Positions 52,601 to 60,798 of a DNA stretch of 64,000 nt are shown one piece after another; the first letter of the stretch is position 1; the number at the start of each line of letters is the position of its first letter. The notes under the pieces are model-generated. The model was not told the DNA's origin, ran no database searches, and saw only the letters and a program-made list of their open reading frames with translations. This stretch comes from an uncultured Prevotellaceae bacterium (GTDB lineage: Bacteria > Bacteroidota > Bacteroidia > Bacteroidales > Muribaculaceae). The stretch is taken from the NCBI GenBank assembly GCA_900318065.1, contig ONIY01000008.1, positions 1 to 64,000 on the forward strand, written 5' to 3'. Position numbers and translations under genes: made by a program.

Positions 52601-53653
52601 ATGGTAAAAGACACTCCACGCACTCGCATCCTGATTATCTATACAGGCGGCACCATAGGTATGATAGAGAACCCCGAGACCAGGGTGCTCCAGCCTTTTG
52701 ATTTCACTCATCTCATCGACAATGTGCCCAAAATCAAGATGCTCAACTTCGACATCGACAACATCCAGTTTGACCCGCCCATCGACAGCAGTAACATGGA
52801 CCCGTCGCACTGGAGCGAGATAGCCAGGGCCATAGAAAATAACTATGACGCCTATGATGGTTTTGTAATCCTGCATGGCACCGACACGATGGCCTATACC
52901 GCCTCGGCATTGAGTTTCATGCTTGAGAACCTTAACAAGCCAGTGATTATCACTGGGTCGCAGTTGCCCATTGGCGAAGTGAGAACCGATGGCGAGGAAA
53001 ACCTGATAACCGCCTTGCAGGTTGCTGCCGAGCGCACCAGCAGTGGCGAGGCAATGGTGCAAGAGGTGGCAATACTCTTTGAGAATCACCTGATTAGAGG
53101 AAACCGCAGTTCAAAGGTGAGTGCCGATAACTTTAATGCCTTCTTGAGCAATAACTACCCCGACCTGGCTCGGGTGGGACTGGATATTATTTATGATGAG
53201 GATTCACTTGCTCGCGACAGCAGCAACCGTCCTCTCATGGTTCACGACGTGATGGACCCTAACGTGATGTTTATCGTGCTACATCCGGGCATGACAAGCA
53301 GCACGCTGGAATACCTGCTCAACACACCGGGAATCAAGGGGGTTGTCCTCAAGACCTATGGCGCGGGAAACAGCCCTAGCGGCGAATGGTTCACAGGCCC
53401 TATCGCTAAGGCGATTGAGCGAGGCGTTGTGATCCTTAACGTCACCCAGTGTGTTAACGGCGCTGTGAACAGCAGCCTTTACGACACAGGCAACACACTG
53501 GCACGCGCTGGCGTGATTAGCGGCCACGACATCACCAGCGAAGCAGCGATCACCAAGATGATGTACCTTTTTGGCAAGGGGATGAGCAACAAGCAGGTAG
53601 AGAAATACCTGCAGCGCAACATCTGCGGCGAGATGACGATAAACAAATCTTAA
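52601..53653 (+). CDS. ansA: Type I L-asparaginase
   Basis: The 350-residue enzyme hydrolyses L-asparagine to aspartate and ammonia. The two conserved threonine motifs are present: ILIIYTGGTIGMIENP (first catalytic Thr) and FVILHGTDTMAYTASALSFM (second). No signal peptide is visible, so it is the cytoplasmic type I form. Family features NLNKPVIITGSQLPIGEVRT and LKTYGAGNSP are also clear. It follows the second esterase by 26 nt and is the last gene of the rightward cluster. Length matches other Bacteroidetes AnsA. Confidence 0.94.
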   Translation: MVKDTPRTRILIIYTGGTIGMIENPETRVLQPFDFTHLIDNVPKIKMLNFDIDNIQFDPPIDSSNMDPSHWSEIARAIENNYDAYDGFVILHGTDTMAYTASALSFMLENLNKPVIITGSQLPIGEVRTDGEENLITALQVAAERTSSGEAMVQEVAILFENHLIRGNRSSKVSADNFNAFLSNNYPDLARVGLDIIYDEDSLARDSSNRPLMVHDVMDPNVMFIVLHPGMTSSTLEYLLNTPGIKGVVLKTYGAGNSPSGEWFTGPIAKAIERGVVILNVTQCVNGAVNSSLYDTGNTLARAGVISGHDITSEAAITKMMYLFGKGMSNKQVEKYLQRNICGEMTINKS

Positions 53654-53751
53654 GTGTAAAATGTTAAGTGTTAAGTTGCGCCTGCGGCGCTGCGCTGCGC
53701 GCGGGGATCGAGGATCGGAACCTGCTAAACTACTTTACTGCTCTACTGATT

Positions 53752-53975
53752 ACTGACTACTGAAAACTGAACTTGGTTTAAGGTTTATAGTTTATGGTTT
53801 ATGGAAGACAGTGATGAGATTCTAACGCACTGCAGCCATTAAACTGGCTACAGATAACTGACAACTGACTACTGAAAACTGAACTTGGTTTATGGTTTAT
53901 AGTTTATGGTTTATGGAAGACAGTGATGAGATTCTAACGCACTGCAGCCATTAAACTGACTACTGATAACTGACA
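53752..53975. repeat. Tandem duplication, two copies of 112 bp, in a gene-free stretch
   Basis: The segment starting at 53752 is repeated with a period of 112 bp at 53864, with few differences; GAACTTGGTT occurs at 53769 and 53881. Each unit contains GGTTTATAGTTTATGGTTTA and ends in degenerate ACTGA-type short repeats (AACTGACAACTGACTACTGA). The 347-bp stretch 53654-54000 otherwise holds only a GC-rich patch (about 53687-53704). No gene is seen on either strand. Confidence 0.85.
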
Positions 53976-54000
53976 ACTGAAAACTGATAACTGAATAGCT

Positions 54001-54336
54001 ATGTTAGCAAGATTAATTCTTTCGGCTGTGGCTGTGGGTATTACAGCCTATTTCATGGACAGTGTGACTATTGAGCCCTGGTGGGTGACGGTGATAGTGG
54101 CTGTTGTCCTGGGACTGATAAACGCTGTGGTGAGGCCAGTGGTGAAACTGCTGTCTCTGCCATTGACACTGTTGACACTGGGCTTGTTTGCACTGGTTGT
54201 AAACGGACTGATGGTGATGCTTTGTGCTTATTTCGTTGATGGATTTAAGGTTGACGGACTGGGTGCAGCAATCCTCTTCAGCATCATCCTGGCTGTTGTA
54301 AACTGGGTGCTGAACATGATGTTCTCCAACGATTGA
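54001..54336 (+). CDS. Phage holin family / YvlD-like membrane protein
   Basis: The 111-residue protein is almost entirely hydrophobic with four membrane segments: ARLILSAVAVGITAYFM, VTVIVAVVLGLINAVV, LLTLGLFALVVNGLMVMLCA and AILFSIILAVVNWVLNMMF. The pattern, including LINAVVRPVVKLLSLPLTLL, is that of the phage-holin 4/YvlD family (PF04020), which in bacteria is a small chromosomal inner-membrane protein of unknown function, not a true holin. It is a single-gene unit and is followed by a terminator. Confidence 0.85.
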   Translation: MLARLILSAVAVGITAYFMDSVTIEPWWVTVIVAVVLGLINAVVRPVVKLLSLPLTLLTLGLFALVVNGLMVMLCAYFVDGFKVDGLGAAILFSIILAVVNWVLNMMFSND

Positions 54337-54363
54337 GAACCTCGCCTATAGCGAGAAAAAAGA

Positions 54364-54399
54364 AATAGCGGCTTGAAGAAATTACAAGCCGCTATTTTT
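54364..54399. terminator. Bidirectional terminator
   Basis: AATAGCGGCTTG (54364-54375) and CAAGCCGCTATT (54385-54396) pair perfectly, with T-runs on the plus side and a weaker one on the minus. It separates the convergent YvlD-like and tdk genes. Confidence 0.85.
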
Positions 54400-54413
54400 G
54401 TGGGACGAAGGAA

Positions 54414-55043
54414 TTACTCGCTCTTGAACTTAAGAGCGTTGCGCTCGGCGCTCTCGATGCGCTTGTTGCGCCAGCAGCTGCGGCACAGAGCCACATAACG
54501 GTCGTCGCCGCCAATCTCTACCTGGTTACCGTCGGTAACAATATTTCCCTGTGAGTCGATGCGCGCGTTAATGCTCGTTTTGCGACCGCAAGCGCATGTC
54601 GACTTAATTTCCTCAATAGAGTCGGCGATCTCAAAGAGTCGCCTTGACCCATCAAAGAGGTGCGACTGGAAGTCGGTTCTCAGTCCGTAGCACACGACGT
54701 TGGTGCCATAGTCGTCAACAATTCGAGCGAGCTGGTCGATTTGTTCCTCGGTCAAGAATTGTGACTCGTCGATGAGAATCCAGTCCTTTACTACCAGGCT
54801 GCTGTCATAGAGCTGTGTGAGATACTCATAAAGGTTCATCTCGGGGTATATCCAGCTGCATTCCCTCTCGATACCAATGCGTGAACGAATCACATTCTCC
54901 TTCTCGCGGTTGTCGATGATAGGTTTCATGCACAGGTATTTGAGCCCACGCTCTTCAAAGTTATAGGCTTGCGTGAGCAGGAGGGCCGTTTTAGCCGACC
55001 CCATGGTTCCATATCTGAAATATAGTTTTCCTCGTCCGTTCAT
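54414..55043 (-). CDS. tdk: Thymidine kinase
   Basis: The 209-residue enzyme phosphorylates thymidine for dTMP salvage. The type II thymidine kinase features are there: P-loop FRYGTMGSAKTALLL (Walker A), ILIDESQFLTEEQIDQL (Walker B and the catalytic Glu), the lasso and zinc cysteines CACGRK and CRSC, and YGLRTDF. Length is typical. The N-terminus has no signal and ATG 55043 fits the family start. It is a single-gene unit. Confidence 0.95.
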   Translation of the reverse strand: MNGRGKLYFRYGTMGSAKTALLLTQAYNFEERGLKYLCMKPIIDNREKENVIRSRIGIERECSWIYPEMNLYEYLTQLYDSSLVVKDWILIDESQFLTEEQIDQLARIVDDYGTNVVCYGLRTDFQSHLFDGSRRLFEIADSIEEIKSTCACGRKTSINARIDSQGNIVTDGNQVEIGGDDRYVALCRSCWRNKRIESAERNALKFKSE

Positions 55044-55253
55044 AGCAATGGCAAAGATAGAAAAATATATTGCGATGTCAACACAAAATGCGAGAAAGTT
55101 ATTAACAATTTGGTGATACCAGTCTCGCTGGTCATAATAGTGTGCTTTATTGTCAAAAAAAGAGTAAATGTGATTTTATGTCATCATTGTTGGCTGTGAT
55201 TAATGTTTTTTGTTGTAATTTTGCAGCCTGAAAAATATAATAATATAAGTGAA

Positions 55254-56171
55254 ATGGGAAAGATTGATAAAAATGTGCTCACTCAAGTGAAGGATTACAC
55301 CATGATTACAGTGGGCCTGTTGTGCTACTGCTTTGGCTACTCGGCATTCCTTTTGCCCGAGAAGATTGTTACTGGTGGCGTGACAGGTCTCGCGTCGTTG
55401 CTCTATTTTGGCTTTGGCTGGAACATTGCAATCACCTACTATGTAATCAATGCCATCTTACTGGCGATAGCATTCAGGACTGTGGGCAAGCAGTTTGTGA
55501 TTCGCACGGTGATAGGTGCCACTATCGCTACCTTGCTGCTGGGCATCATGGTTCCCTTGTTCAAGGCGCCAATAGTAGCACAGCAGCCCTTCATGAATGT
55601 TATCATAGGCGCTGTGCTGTGTGGCATGGGTCTGGGCATTGTGTTCACCCACAATGGCAGTTCGGCAGGAACCGATATCATTGCCGCTATGGTCACCAAG
55701 CACAGCAACATCTCGTTTGGGCGCACGATGATTTATGTGGACATGCTCATCATTAGTTCGAGTTACCTGATTTTCCACACACTCGACAAGATTGTGTATG
55801 GTCTCATATTCATGTTCATCTGCTCAATCGCTGCCGACATGGTGATCGACAGCAACCGCCAGAGCGTTCAGTTCATGATCTTCTCCAAGAAGTGGAAGGA
55901 GATAGCCAATGCCATCACTCGCGAGGCCCATCGAGGCTGCACAGTTCTTCACGGCACTGGCTGGTACACCCAGAGCGATGCGACAATACTGCTGGTGATG
56001 TGCCGCAACTATGAGAGCATGCACATCTTCCGCATCATCAAGGCGATAGATGAGGACGCCTTTGTGTCGCAGGCGAAGATTAAGGGCGTGTATGGCGAAG
56101 GCTTCGACCATGTGAAGGTCAATATCAAGAAAGAGGAGGCCGAGGAGATTGTCCACGACGCTATGCCATGA
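55254..56171 (+). CDS. YitT family membrane protein
   Basis: The 305-residue protein has about five membrane helices (YTMITVGLLCYCFGYSAFLL, TGLASLLYFGFGWNIAITYY, TVIGATIATLLLGIMVPLF, NVIIGAVLCGMGLGIVFT, IVYGLIFMFICSIAADMVI) and a C-terminal soluble DUF2179 domain (TREAHRGCTVLHGTGWYTQS). This is the YitT layout; function is unknown, possibly a small-molecule or ion transporter regulated by the C-terminal domain. ATG 55254 (GKIDKNVLTQVK) is preferred over an upstream start at 55203 that lies in the promoter region. A TAATTTTG -7-like box is at 55216-55223. Confidence 0.88.
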   Translation: MGKIDKNVLTQVKDYTMITVGLLCYCFGYSAFLLPEKIVTGGVTGLASLLYFGFGWNIAITYYVINAILLAIAFRTVGKQFVIRTVIGATIATLLLGIMVPLFKAPIVAQQPFMNVIIGAVLCGMGLGIVFTHNGSSAGTDIIAAMVTKHSNISFGRTMIYVDMLIISSSYLIFHTLDKIVYGLIFMFICSIAADMVIDSNRQSVQFMIFSKKWKEIANAITREAHRGCTVLHGTGWYTQSDATILLVMCRNYESMHIFRIIKAIDEDAFVSQAKIKGVYGEGFDHVKVNIKKEEAEEIVHDAMP

Positions 56172-56250
56172 TATTGTTTCATAAATTAGTCATGGTTGTG
56201 AAGCGTTTGGCATGATTTTTGCAGATATAACTAAAAATAGTTGCTAAAAA

Positions 56251-56283
56251 TTTGGTCTTATTAAAATAAAAGATGTAATTTTG
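56251..56283 (+). promoter_or_regulatory. Promoter of the ferredoxin gene
   Basis: TTTG (56251-56254), 21 nt, TAATTTTG (56276-56283): full Bacteroidetes consensus 57 nt before the ferredoxin start. Confidence 0.8.
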
Positions 56284-56340
56284 CAACTGTTTACAAGACT
56301 AATAATTATTTTTTACTTAACTTAATTAATTTAATTCATT

Positions 56341-56508
56341 ATGGCATACGTAATTAGTGACGACTGTGTAGCATGTGGAACTTGCATGGATATGTGTCCA
56401 ACTGGCGCTATCAGCGAGGGTGACATCTATGTAATTGATCCAGACACTTGCATCAGCTGCGGTACTTGCGCTGAGGCTTGCCCCAACGAGGCTATTAGCG
56501 AAGGCTAA
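56341..56508 (+). CDS. 2x[4Fe-4S] ferredoxin (55 aa)
   Basis: A short gene: ATG 56341 to TAA 56508. The 55 residues hold two classic C-x2-C-x2-C-x3-C-P clusters, CVACGTCMDMCPTGAI and CISCGTCAEACPNEAI, in the pseudo-symmetric clostridial-type ferredoxin fold. It carries low-potential electrons for anaerobic metabolism (for example pyruvate:ferredoxin oxidoreductase or hydrogenase). It has its own promoter and terminator and encodes a highly acidic protein. The start follows an A-rich leader without a clear Shine-Dalgarno. Confidence 0.95.
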   Translation: MAYVISDDCVACGTCMDMCPTGAISEGDIYVIDPDTCISCGTCAEACPNEAISEG

Positions 56509-56536
56509 TATCACTATTTTTTGATAACGAAAAAAT

Positions 56537-56574
56537 GCATCGCGTTCTCACTGAGAGGATGTGATGCTTTTTTT
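56537..56574 (+). terminator. Intrinsic terminator after the ferredoxin gene
   Basis: GCATC (56537-56541) and GATGC (56563-56567) with an inner TCTC/GAGA stem, followed by TTTTTTTTG. Confidence 0.7.
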
Positions 56575-56623
56575 GTGGCCTTGCCTCATCGATTGTTGGA
56601 AGATTTTTATTAACTTTGCGCTC

Positions 56624-58432
56624 ATGAAAGCCTTGAGAAGAATCCCCAAGCATGCATCGTTGTGGTTCTATGTCCTGGCAGTAGCGTGCATTATAGTGCA
56701 ACTGCTGGCGGTGGAGTATCATTTCAACAAGATTGCCAATGTGCACTGGCTCAGTCGCCTTGATGTCACCACAGTGTCGCAACTGGCACTAAATGCCATT
56801 GCCGACGCTGTCTTGCTCATGAGTGTGTACCTGCTGTTGCCACCCAAGCGTCGCAAGTGGTGCTGGATAGTGCTGTGGCTCGTGATGGTGTGGTGCCTGG
56901 CGCAATTGTTGTATATGCCCACCTATCGCGACTTGATGCCCTTCTCGTCGTTCCTGCTGGTGGGCAACGTGGGCGACACCCTAGCCAAGAGCATAATGGG
57001 TTCGTTGCGCGTTTCCAACCTGGAGGTAGTGTTGCCACCAGTGGTGCTATACATTATATATAGAGTGTGGCTCAAGCGTGGCATTGATAACGCTCGGTGC
57101 ACCGCATGGCAGCGTGTGGGGCTGTTCTTGCTGAGCCTGGTGGTCTTTGCAGGCATTAGACTTGGAGTAACGGCATGGCATTACAGTGATGATGACGACA
57201 CTCACAGCCTAGCCGAGCAGTTCACCAACGACTATGGCGTGATGTGGACCAGTCAGGGCGATTATGTCAATATCAATGGCGCAGTGCCTTATGCCATGTA
57301 CTGTGCTTACACCTCAATATTCAACAAGACCACCCTCACCCCCGAGCAAAAGAATGAGGTTACACAGTTCTTGAATGACCAGCCACAGGTGGATGAGGAA
57401 TATGCTACTGCACGCGGCAAGAACGTGATAGTGCTGGTGGTAGAGTCGCTAAACTCGTGGGTTATCGATCTCAGGCTCAACGGGCGCGAGGTGACTCCCA
57501 CACTCAATGCCCTGTGCCGCGACACCGTCAACAATCTGGTATCCACCAGGATGAAGTCGCAAGTGAAGAACGGACGCTCCAGCGATGGCATTTTCATGTA
57601 TAACACAGGCTTGCTGCCACTTGTCACACAGGTGGTTGTCAACACCTATGGCGACGTCCCCTACCCGTCGCTGCCCAAGATACTTGGCGACTATGACTCG
57701 TTCTATGCGTGCTGCGACGAGCCCAATCTGTGGAACGTGGAGAAAATGGCGAGCAATTATGGCTATAGCAACTTCTATGGTAAGAGCGAGATTCGTGATG
57801 CCGTCAACAGCAACGGATACCTGCTCGACAAGGCCCTTCTCGAAGAAGTTGTGCAGTTGATACCTGAGCGCATGCAACCATTCCTTGCTCTGGTGGCAAC
57901 AGCGGGCATGCATCACCCCTACGGTACTCCCATGGAGCCTGAGACGTGGGTTCAGCAAACGGGCCTCTACACTCGCGAGGTGAGATGCTACCTTGAGTGT
58001 GCCAACGCCTTCGACACTGCTCTGTCGCAGTTCATTGAGTCGCTCAAGTCGCAAGGCAAGCTCGACAACACCATGCTAGTGATAGTGAGCGACCACAACG
58101 AGATGGTTGATGACGCCCCTGGCGGACGTCCATCGATAGACAGAGAAGGCGACAACTGCGTGTTCCTTGCCATTAACTCGGGCCAGAACGGACGCATCGC
58201 TGGGCCGTTTGGCCAGATAGACGTTTTCCCCACCTTGCTGGAACTGCTGGGAGCCACCACGTCGAAGTGGAACGGACTGGGCTACAGCGTGCTTAGCAAC
58301 GATGTGCACTCAGTGGCAACCTCGCCCACAAGCACCACAGGTGGCGGCACGTTGCTCAAGCGCCAGCAACAAGCCTGGACCATCAGCGACATGATTATAA
58401 CAAGCCGCTGGTTTGATAAAGATGATAAATGA
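56624..58432 (+). CDS. LTA-synthase-like membrane sulfatase
   Basis: The protein starts at ATG 56624 (an earlier frame start lies before the -7 box). It has about five N-terminal membrane helices (for example WFYVLAVACIIVQLLAV and RKWCWIVLWLVMVWCLAQLL), then a periplasmic alkaline-phosphatase-superfamily domain: NVIVLVVESLNSWVI (metal Glu), KNGRSSDGIFMYNTGLLP (nucleophile Ser about 331), TAGMHHPYG and MLVIVSDHNEMV (Asp-His). The layout is that of LtaS or phosphoethanolamine-type transferases acting on surface polymers or lipids. TAACTTTG at 56611-56618 places the transcription start about at the ATG, so the mRNA may be leaderless. Nif3 follows 19 nt downstream. Confidence 0.85.
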   Translation: MKALRRIPKHASLWFYVLAVACIIVQLLAVEYHFNKIANVHWLSRLDVTTVSQLALNAIADAVLLMSVYLLLPPKRRKWCWIVLWLVMVWCLAQLLYMPTYRDLMPFSSFLLVGNVGDTLAKSIMGSLRVSNLEVVLPPVVLYIIYRVWLKRGIDNARCTAWQRVGLFLLSLVVFAGIRLGVTAWHYSDDDDTHSLAEQFTNDYGVMWTSQGDYVNINGAVPYAMYCAYTSIFNKTTLTPEQKNEVTQFLNDQPQVDEEYATARGKNVIVLVVESLNSWVIDLRLNGREVTPTLNALCRDTVNNLVSTRMKSQVKNGRSSDGIFMYNTGLLPLVTQVVVNTYGDVPYPSLPKILGDYDSFYACCDEPNLWNVEKMASNYGYSNFYGKSEIRDAVNSNGYLLDKALLEEVVQLIPERMQPFLALVATAGMHHPYGTPMEPETWVQQTGLYTREVRCYLECANAFDTALSQFIESLKSQGKLDNTMLVIVSDHNEMVDDAPGGRPSIDREGDNCVFLAINSGQNGRIAGPFGQIDVFPTLLELLGATTSKWNGLGYSVLSNDVHSVATSPTSTTGGGTLLKRQQQAWTISDMIITSRWFDKDDK

Positions 58433-58451
58433 CAAAAAACAAGTAACAGAT

Positions 58452-59543
58452 ATGAAAGTTAAGGAAATAACCAATGCGATTGAAGAATATGCACCGCTTT
58501 ACTTGCAAGAGAGTTGGGACAATAGCGGCATGCAGGTGGGTGACCCAGAAAGCGAGGTCACTGGCGTGTTGCTGTGCACCGATGTGCGCGAGGAAATCAT
58601 CGACGAGGCTATAGAACGTGGCGCAAATGTCGTGATATCCCATCACCCATTGTTGTTTCGTGGATTGAAGAAGATAGTGGGACGCAGCTATCAGGAGCGC
58701 ATTGTGGCACGTGCCATCAAGCATGACATCACAATCTATGCTGCCCACACCAACATGGACAGCGCCCTAGGTGGCGTGAACTTCAAGATGGCGGAGAAAC
58801 TGGGCTTGAGAAACGTGAGAGTGCTTTGCCCGCAAACCGATAGCCAGCGCAAGGTGGTGGTGTTTGTGCCAGTAGACCACGCCGAGCAAGTAGAGAAGGC
58901 AATGCATGAGGCAGGCGCAGGCAGGCTGGGCAACTACGACTACTGCAGCTACAGGCTTGCTGGCGAGGGACGCTACCGTGCACTCGATGGTGCCAATCCC
59001 CACGCGGGCGAGGTGGGCAGCCTGCATTGCGAGCCCGAGGTTAGGGTAGAGGTGCTTGTCAACAAGGCCTTGTGTGGCAGGGTAGTGGCAGCGATGCTCA
59101 AAGCCCATCCCTATGAGGAACCCGCCTTCGACATTATCGCTCTGGAGAACAGCGACAAATATGCAGGACTGGGAGTGATAGGTGATATCGACCCCGAAGA
59201 TGCTACTGCTGTTCTTCGGAGAGTGAAAGAGGCGTTTGAGGTGGCAAACTTGCGATACAGTGGAAACCTCGACCGCAAGGTGAGCCGCATTGCCATGTGC
59301 GGCGGTGCAGGGGTGGAGTTTGCCGGCGCGGCAATGGCTCAGGGTGCCGACCTCTACATCACCGGCGACATGAAATATCATGACTTCCAGGGCAACGAAG
59401 AGCGCATAATTTTGGCCGATATTGGTCATTATGAGAGCGAACATTACACAAAAGAGATATTTTATGAGATAATTCGGAAAAAAAATCCTACCTTTGCAGT
59501 CGAATTTGCACAGAATGAGAAAAATCAGATAAATTATTTATAA
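58452..59543 (+). CDS. Nif3-like dinuclear metal center protein
   Basis: The 363-residue protein belongs to the Nif3/YbgI family. The start at ATG 58452 (KVKEITNAIEEYAPLYLQES) is preferred; an earlier ATG at 58413 would overlap the sulfatase gene. Metal-ligand motifs are WDNSGMQVG, VVISHHPLLFRG, AHTNMDSALGGVN and the late ITGDMKYHDFQGN and ADIGHYESEHY. A central PII-like insert (KVVVFVPVDHAEQVEKAM) is present as in longer members. Role is unclear; possibly GTP cyclohydrolase-like or metal-dependent hydrolase. The zinc-ribbon gene follows 4 nt downstream, a common pairing in Bacteroidetes. Confidence 0.93.
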   Translation: MKVKEITNAIEEYAPLYLQESWDNSGMQVGDPESEVTGVLLCTDVREEIIDEAIERGANVVISHHPLLFRGLKKIVGRSYQERIVARAIKHDITIYAAHTNMDSALGGVNFKMAEKLGLRNVRVLCPQTDSQRKVVVFVPVDHAEQVEKAMHEAGAGRLGNYDYCSYRLAGEGRYRALDGANPHAGEVGSLHCEPEVRVEVLVNKALCGRVVAAMLKAHPYEEPAFDIIALENSDKYAGLGVIGDIDPEDATAVLRRVKEAFEVANLRYSGNLDRKVSRIAMCGGAGVEFAGAAMAQGADLYITGDMKYHDFQGNEERIILADIGHYESEHYTKEIFYEIIRKKNPTFAVEFAQNEKNQINYL

Positions 59544-59547
59544 ATTT

Positions 59548-60330
59548 ATGGCTACAAAACAAGAAAAAGAACTTACAGTAGAAGAGCGTTTGAAATCGCT
59601 TTATGATCTTCAAAAGACATTGTCGGAAGTTGACCGCATCAAGACTGAGCGCGGTGAATTGCCTCTCGAGGTTCAGGACCTTGAAGACGAGATAGAGGGA
59701 CTGCAGACCCGCATCAGCAACTTCGACAGTGAGATTGAGCAGCTCAACACTGTAATTAGCAACCAGCAGAATGCCATCGAGCAGAGCGAGAATCTTATCG
59801 CTAAGTATGAGAAGGACCAGGACAACGTGCGCAACAACCGCGAGTATGACTACCTAACCAAGGAGATAGAATTCCAGCAGCTCAGCGTTGAGTCTTCACA
59901 AAAGAAGATTGACGAGTCCAGCCGCAAGATTGAGGCAATCAATGCACAGATTCAGGTTGCTAAAGAACATCTTGTCGACAATGAGCAGAGACTTGCCGAG
60001 AAGAAAAGCGAGCTCGACAACATCATTGCCGAGACTAAGGAGCAAGAAGAGAAGCAGCGTGAGAAGGCAAAGAAGCTGGAGAACAAGATCAACAACGCCG
60101 ACCCCCGCTTGCTTAACGCCTTCAAGCGCATCCGCAAGAACGCACGCAATGGTTTGGGTGTAGTTTACGTTCAGCGTAACGCTTGTGGTGGTTGCTTCAA
60201 TCGCATTCCAGCTCAGCGACAGATGGAGATTAAGATGAGAAAGAAAATAATCGTTTGCGAGTATTGCGGACGCATTCTCATCGACCCCGCCATCGCTGGC
60301 GTCTCGGAAGCCGAGGCACGCAACTCATAA
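59548..60330 (+). CDS. Coiled-coil zinc-ribbon protein
   Basis: The 260-residue protein has a long coiled coil (about 10-180, heptad pattern, such as IEGLQTRISNFDSEIEQLN) ending in a C4 zinc ribbon: CGGCFNRIP and VCEYCGRIL give two C-x2-C pairs (about 210-245). This is the C4-type zinc ribbon (zf-RING_7) family found next to nif3 in many bacteria; it may bind nucleic acid or help assemble a complex. Its start is 4 nt after the nif3 stop. No membrane segment. Confidence 0.88.
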   Translation: MATKQEKELTVEERLKSLYDLQKTLSEVDRIKTERGELPLEVQDLEDEIEGLQTRISNFDSEIEQLNTVISNQQNAIEQSENLIAKYEKDQDNVRNNREYDYLTKEIEFQQLSVESSQKKIDESSRKIEAINAQIQVAKEHLVDNEQRLAEKKSELDNIIAETKEQEEKQREKAKKLENKINNADPRLLNAFKRIRKNARNGLGVVYVQRNACGGCFNRIPAQRQMEIKMRKKIIVCEYCGRILIDPAIAGVSEAEARNS

Positions 60331-60538
60331 GACCCCTTAACCAGGGGCACATGCCATTGCAGCAGAATAGGGCAGACGCTGGTCGCCCTACAGCAACTCA
60401 ATGACATGTTAGAAACTTAACACAGTGTTGCAATTATCATTGGCAACATTGAGATGATTTATTATAGTCAACATCCATGTTCAATCCTAGCCATTGGCCA
60501 TGGGTGTTTTGTTAGAAATAATAAAAAATTAGGATATT

Positions 60539-60751
60539 ATGACACAGAAACAATTCAACGTGAGTGGTATGAAGTGTGCAAACTGCAAGGCCAATGTAGA
60601 GCGTGCGCTCAATGCACTTGAGGGTGTGGACGAGGCAGTTGTTAGTCTGGAAGATGCTAATGTAACCGTTTGTTACGACGAAACCGTTGTAACACCTCAG
60701 GCAATGAAAAATGCCGTAGACGACCTGGGTCGCTTTGAGATGGAAATCTAA
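60539..60751 (+). CDS. Heavy-metal-associated domain protein (CopZ-like copper chaperone)
   Basis: The 70-residue protein is a single HMA domain with the metal site [15 protein letters not shown] (C-x2-C) and the beta-alpha-beta-beta-alpha-beta order ([20 protein letters not shown]). It would carry Cu(I) to the P-type ATPase encoded 47 nt downstream. No copper-responsive regulator of the CopY/CueR type is adjacent. The 208-bp stretch upstream (60331-60538) shows no gene or clear consensus promoter. Confidence 0.9.
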   Translation: MTQKQFNVSGMKCANCKANVERALNALEGVDEAVVSLEDANVTVCYDETVVTPQAMKNAVDDLGRFEMEI

Positions 60752-60798
60752 ACACACATTGTTTTAGAAAAACACAACTTTATGCTGCTCATGTAATC

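Noticed and set aside
53654..54000. CRISPR array suggested by the tandem repeats
   Set aside because: There are only two units of 112 bp with no constant short repeat and unique spacer pattern, and no cas gene.
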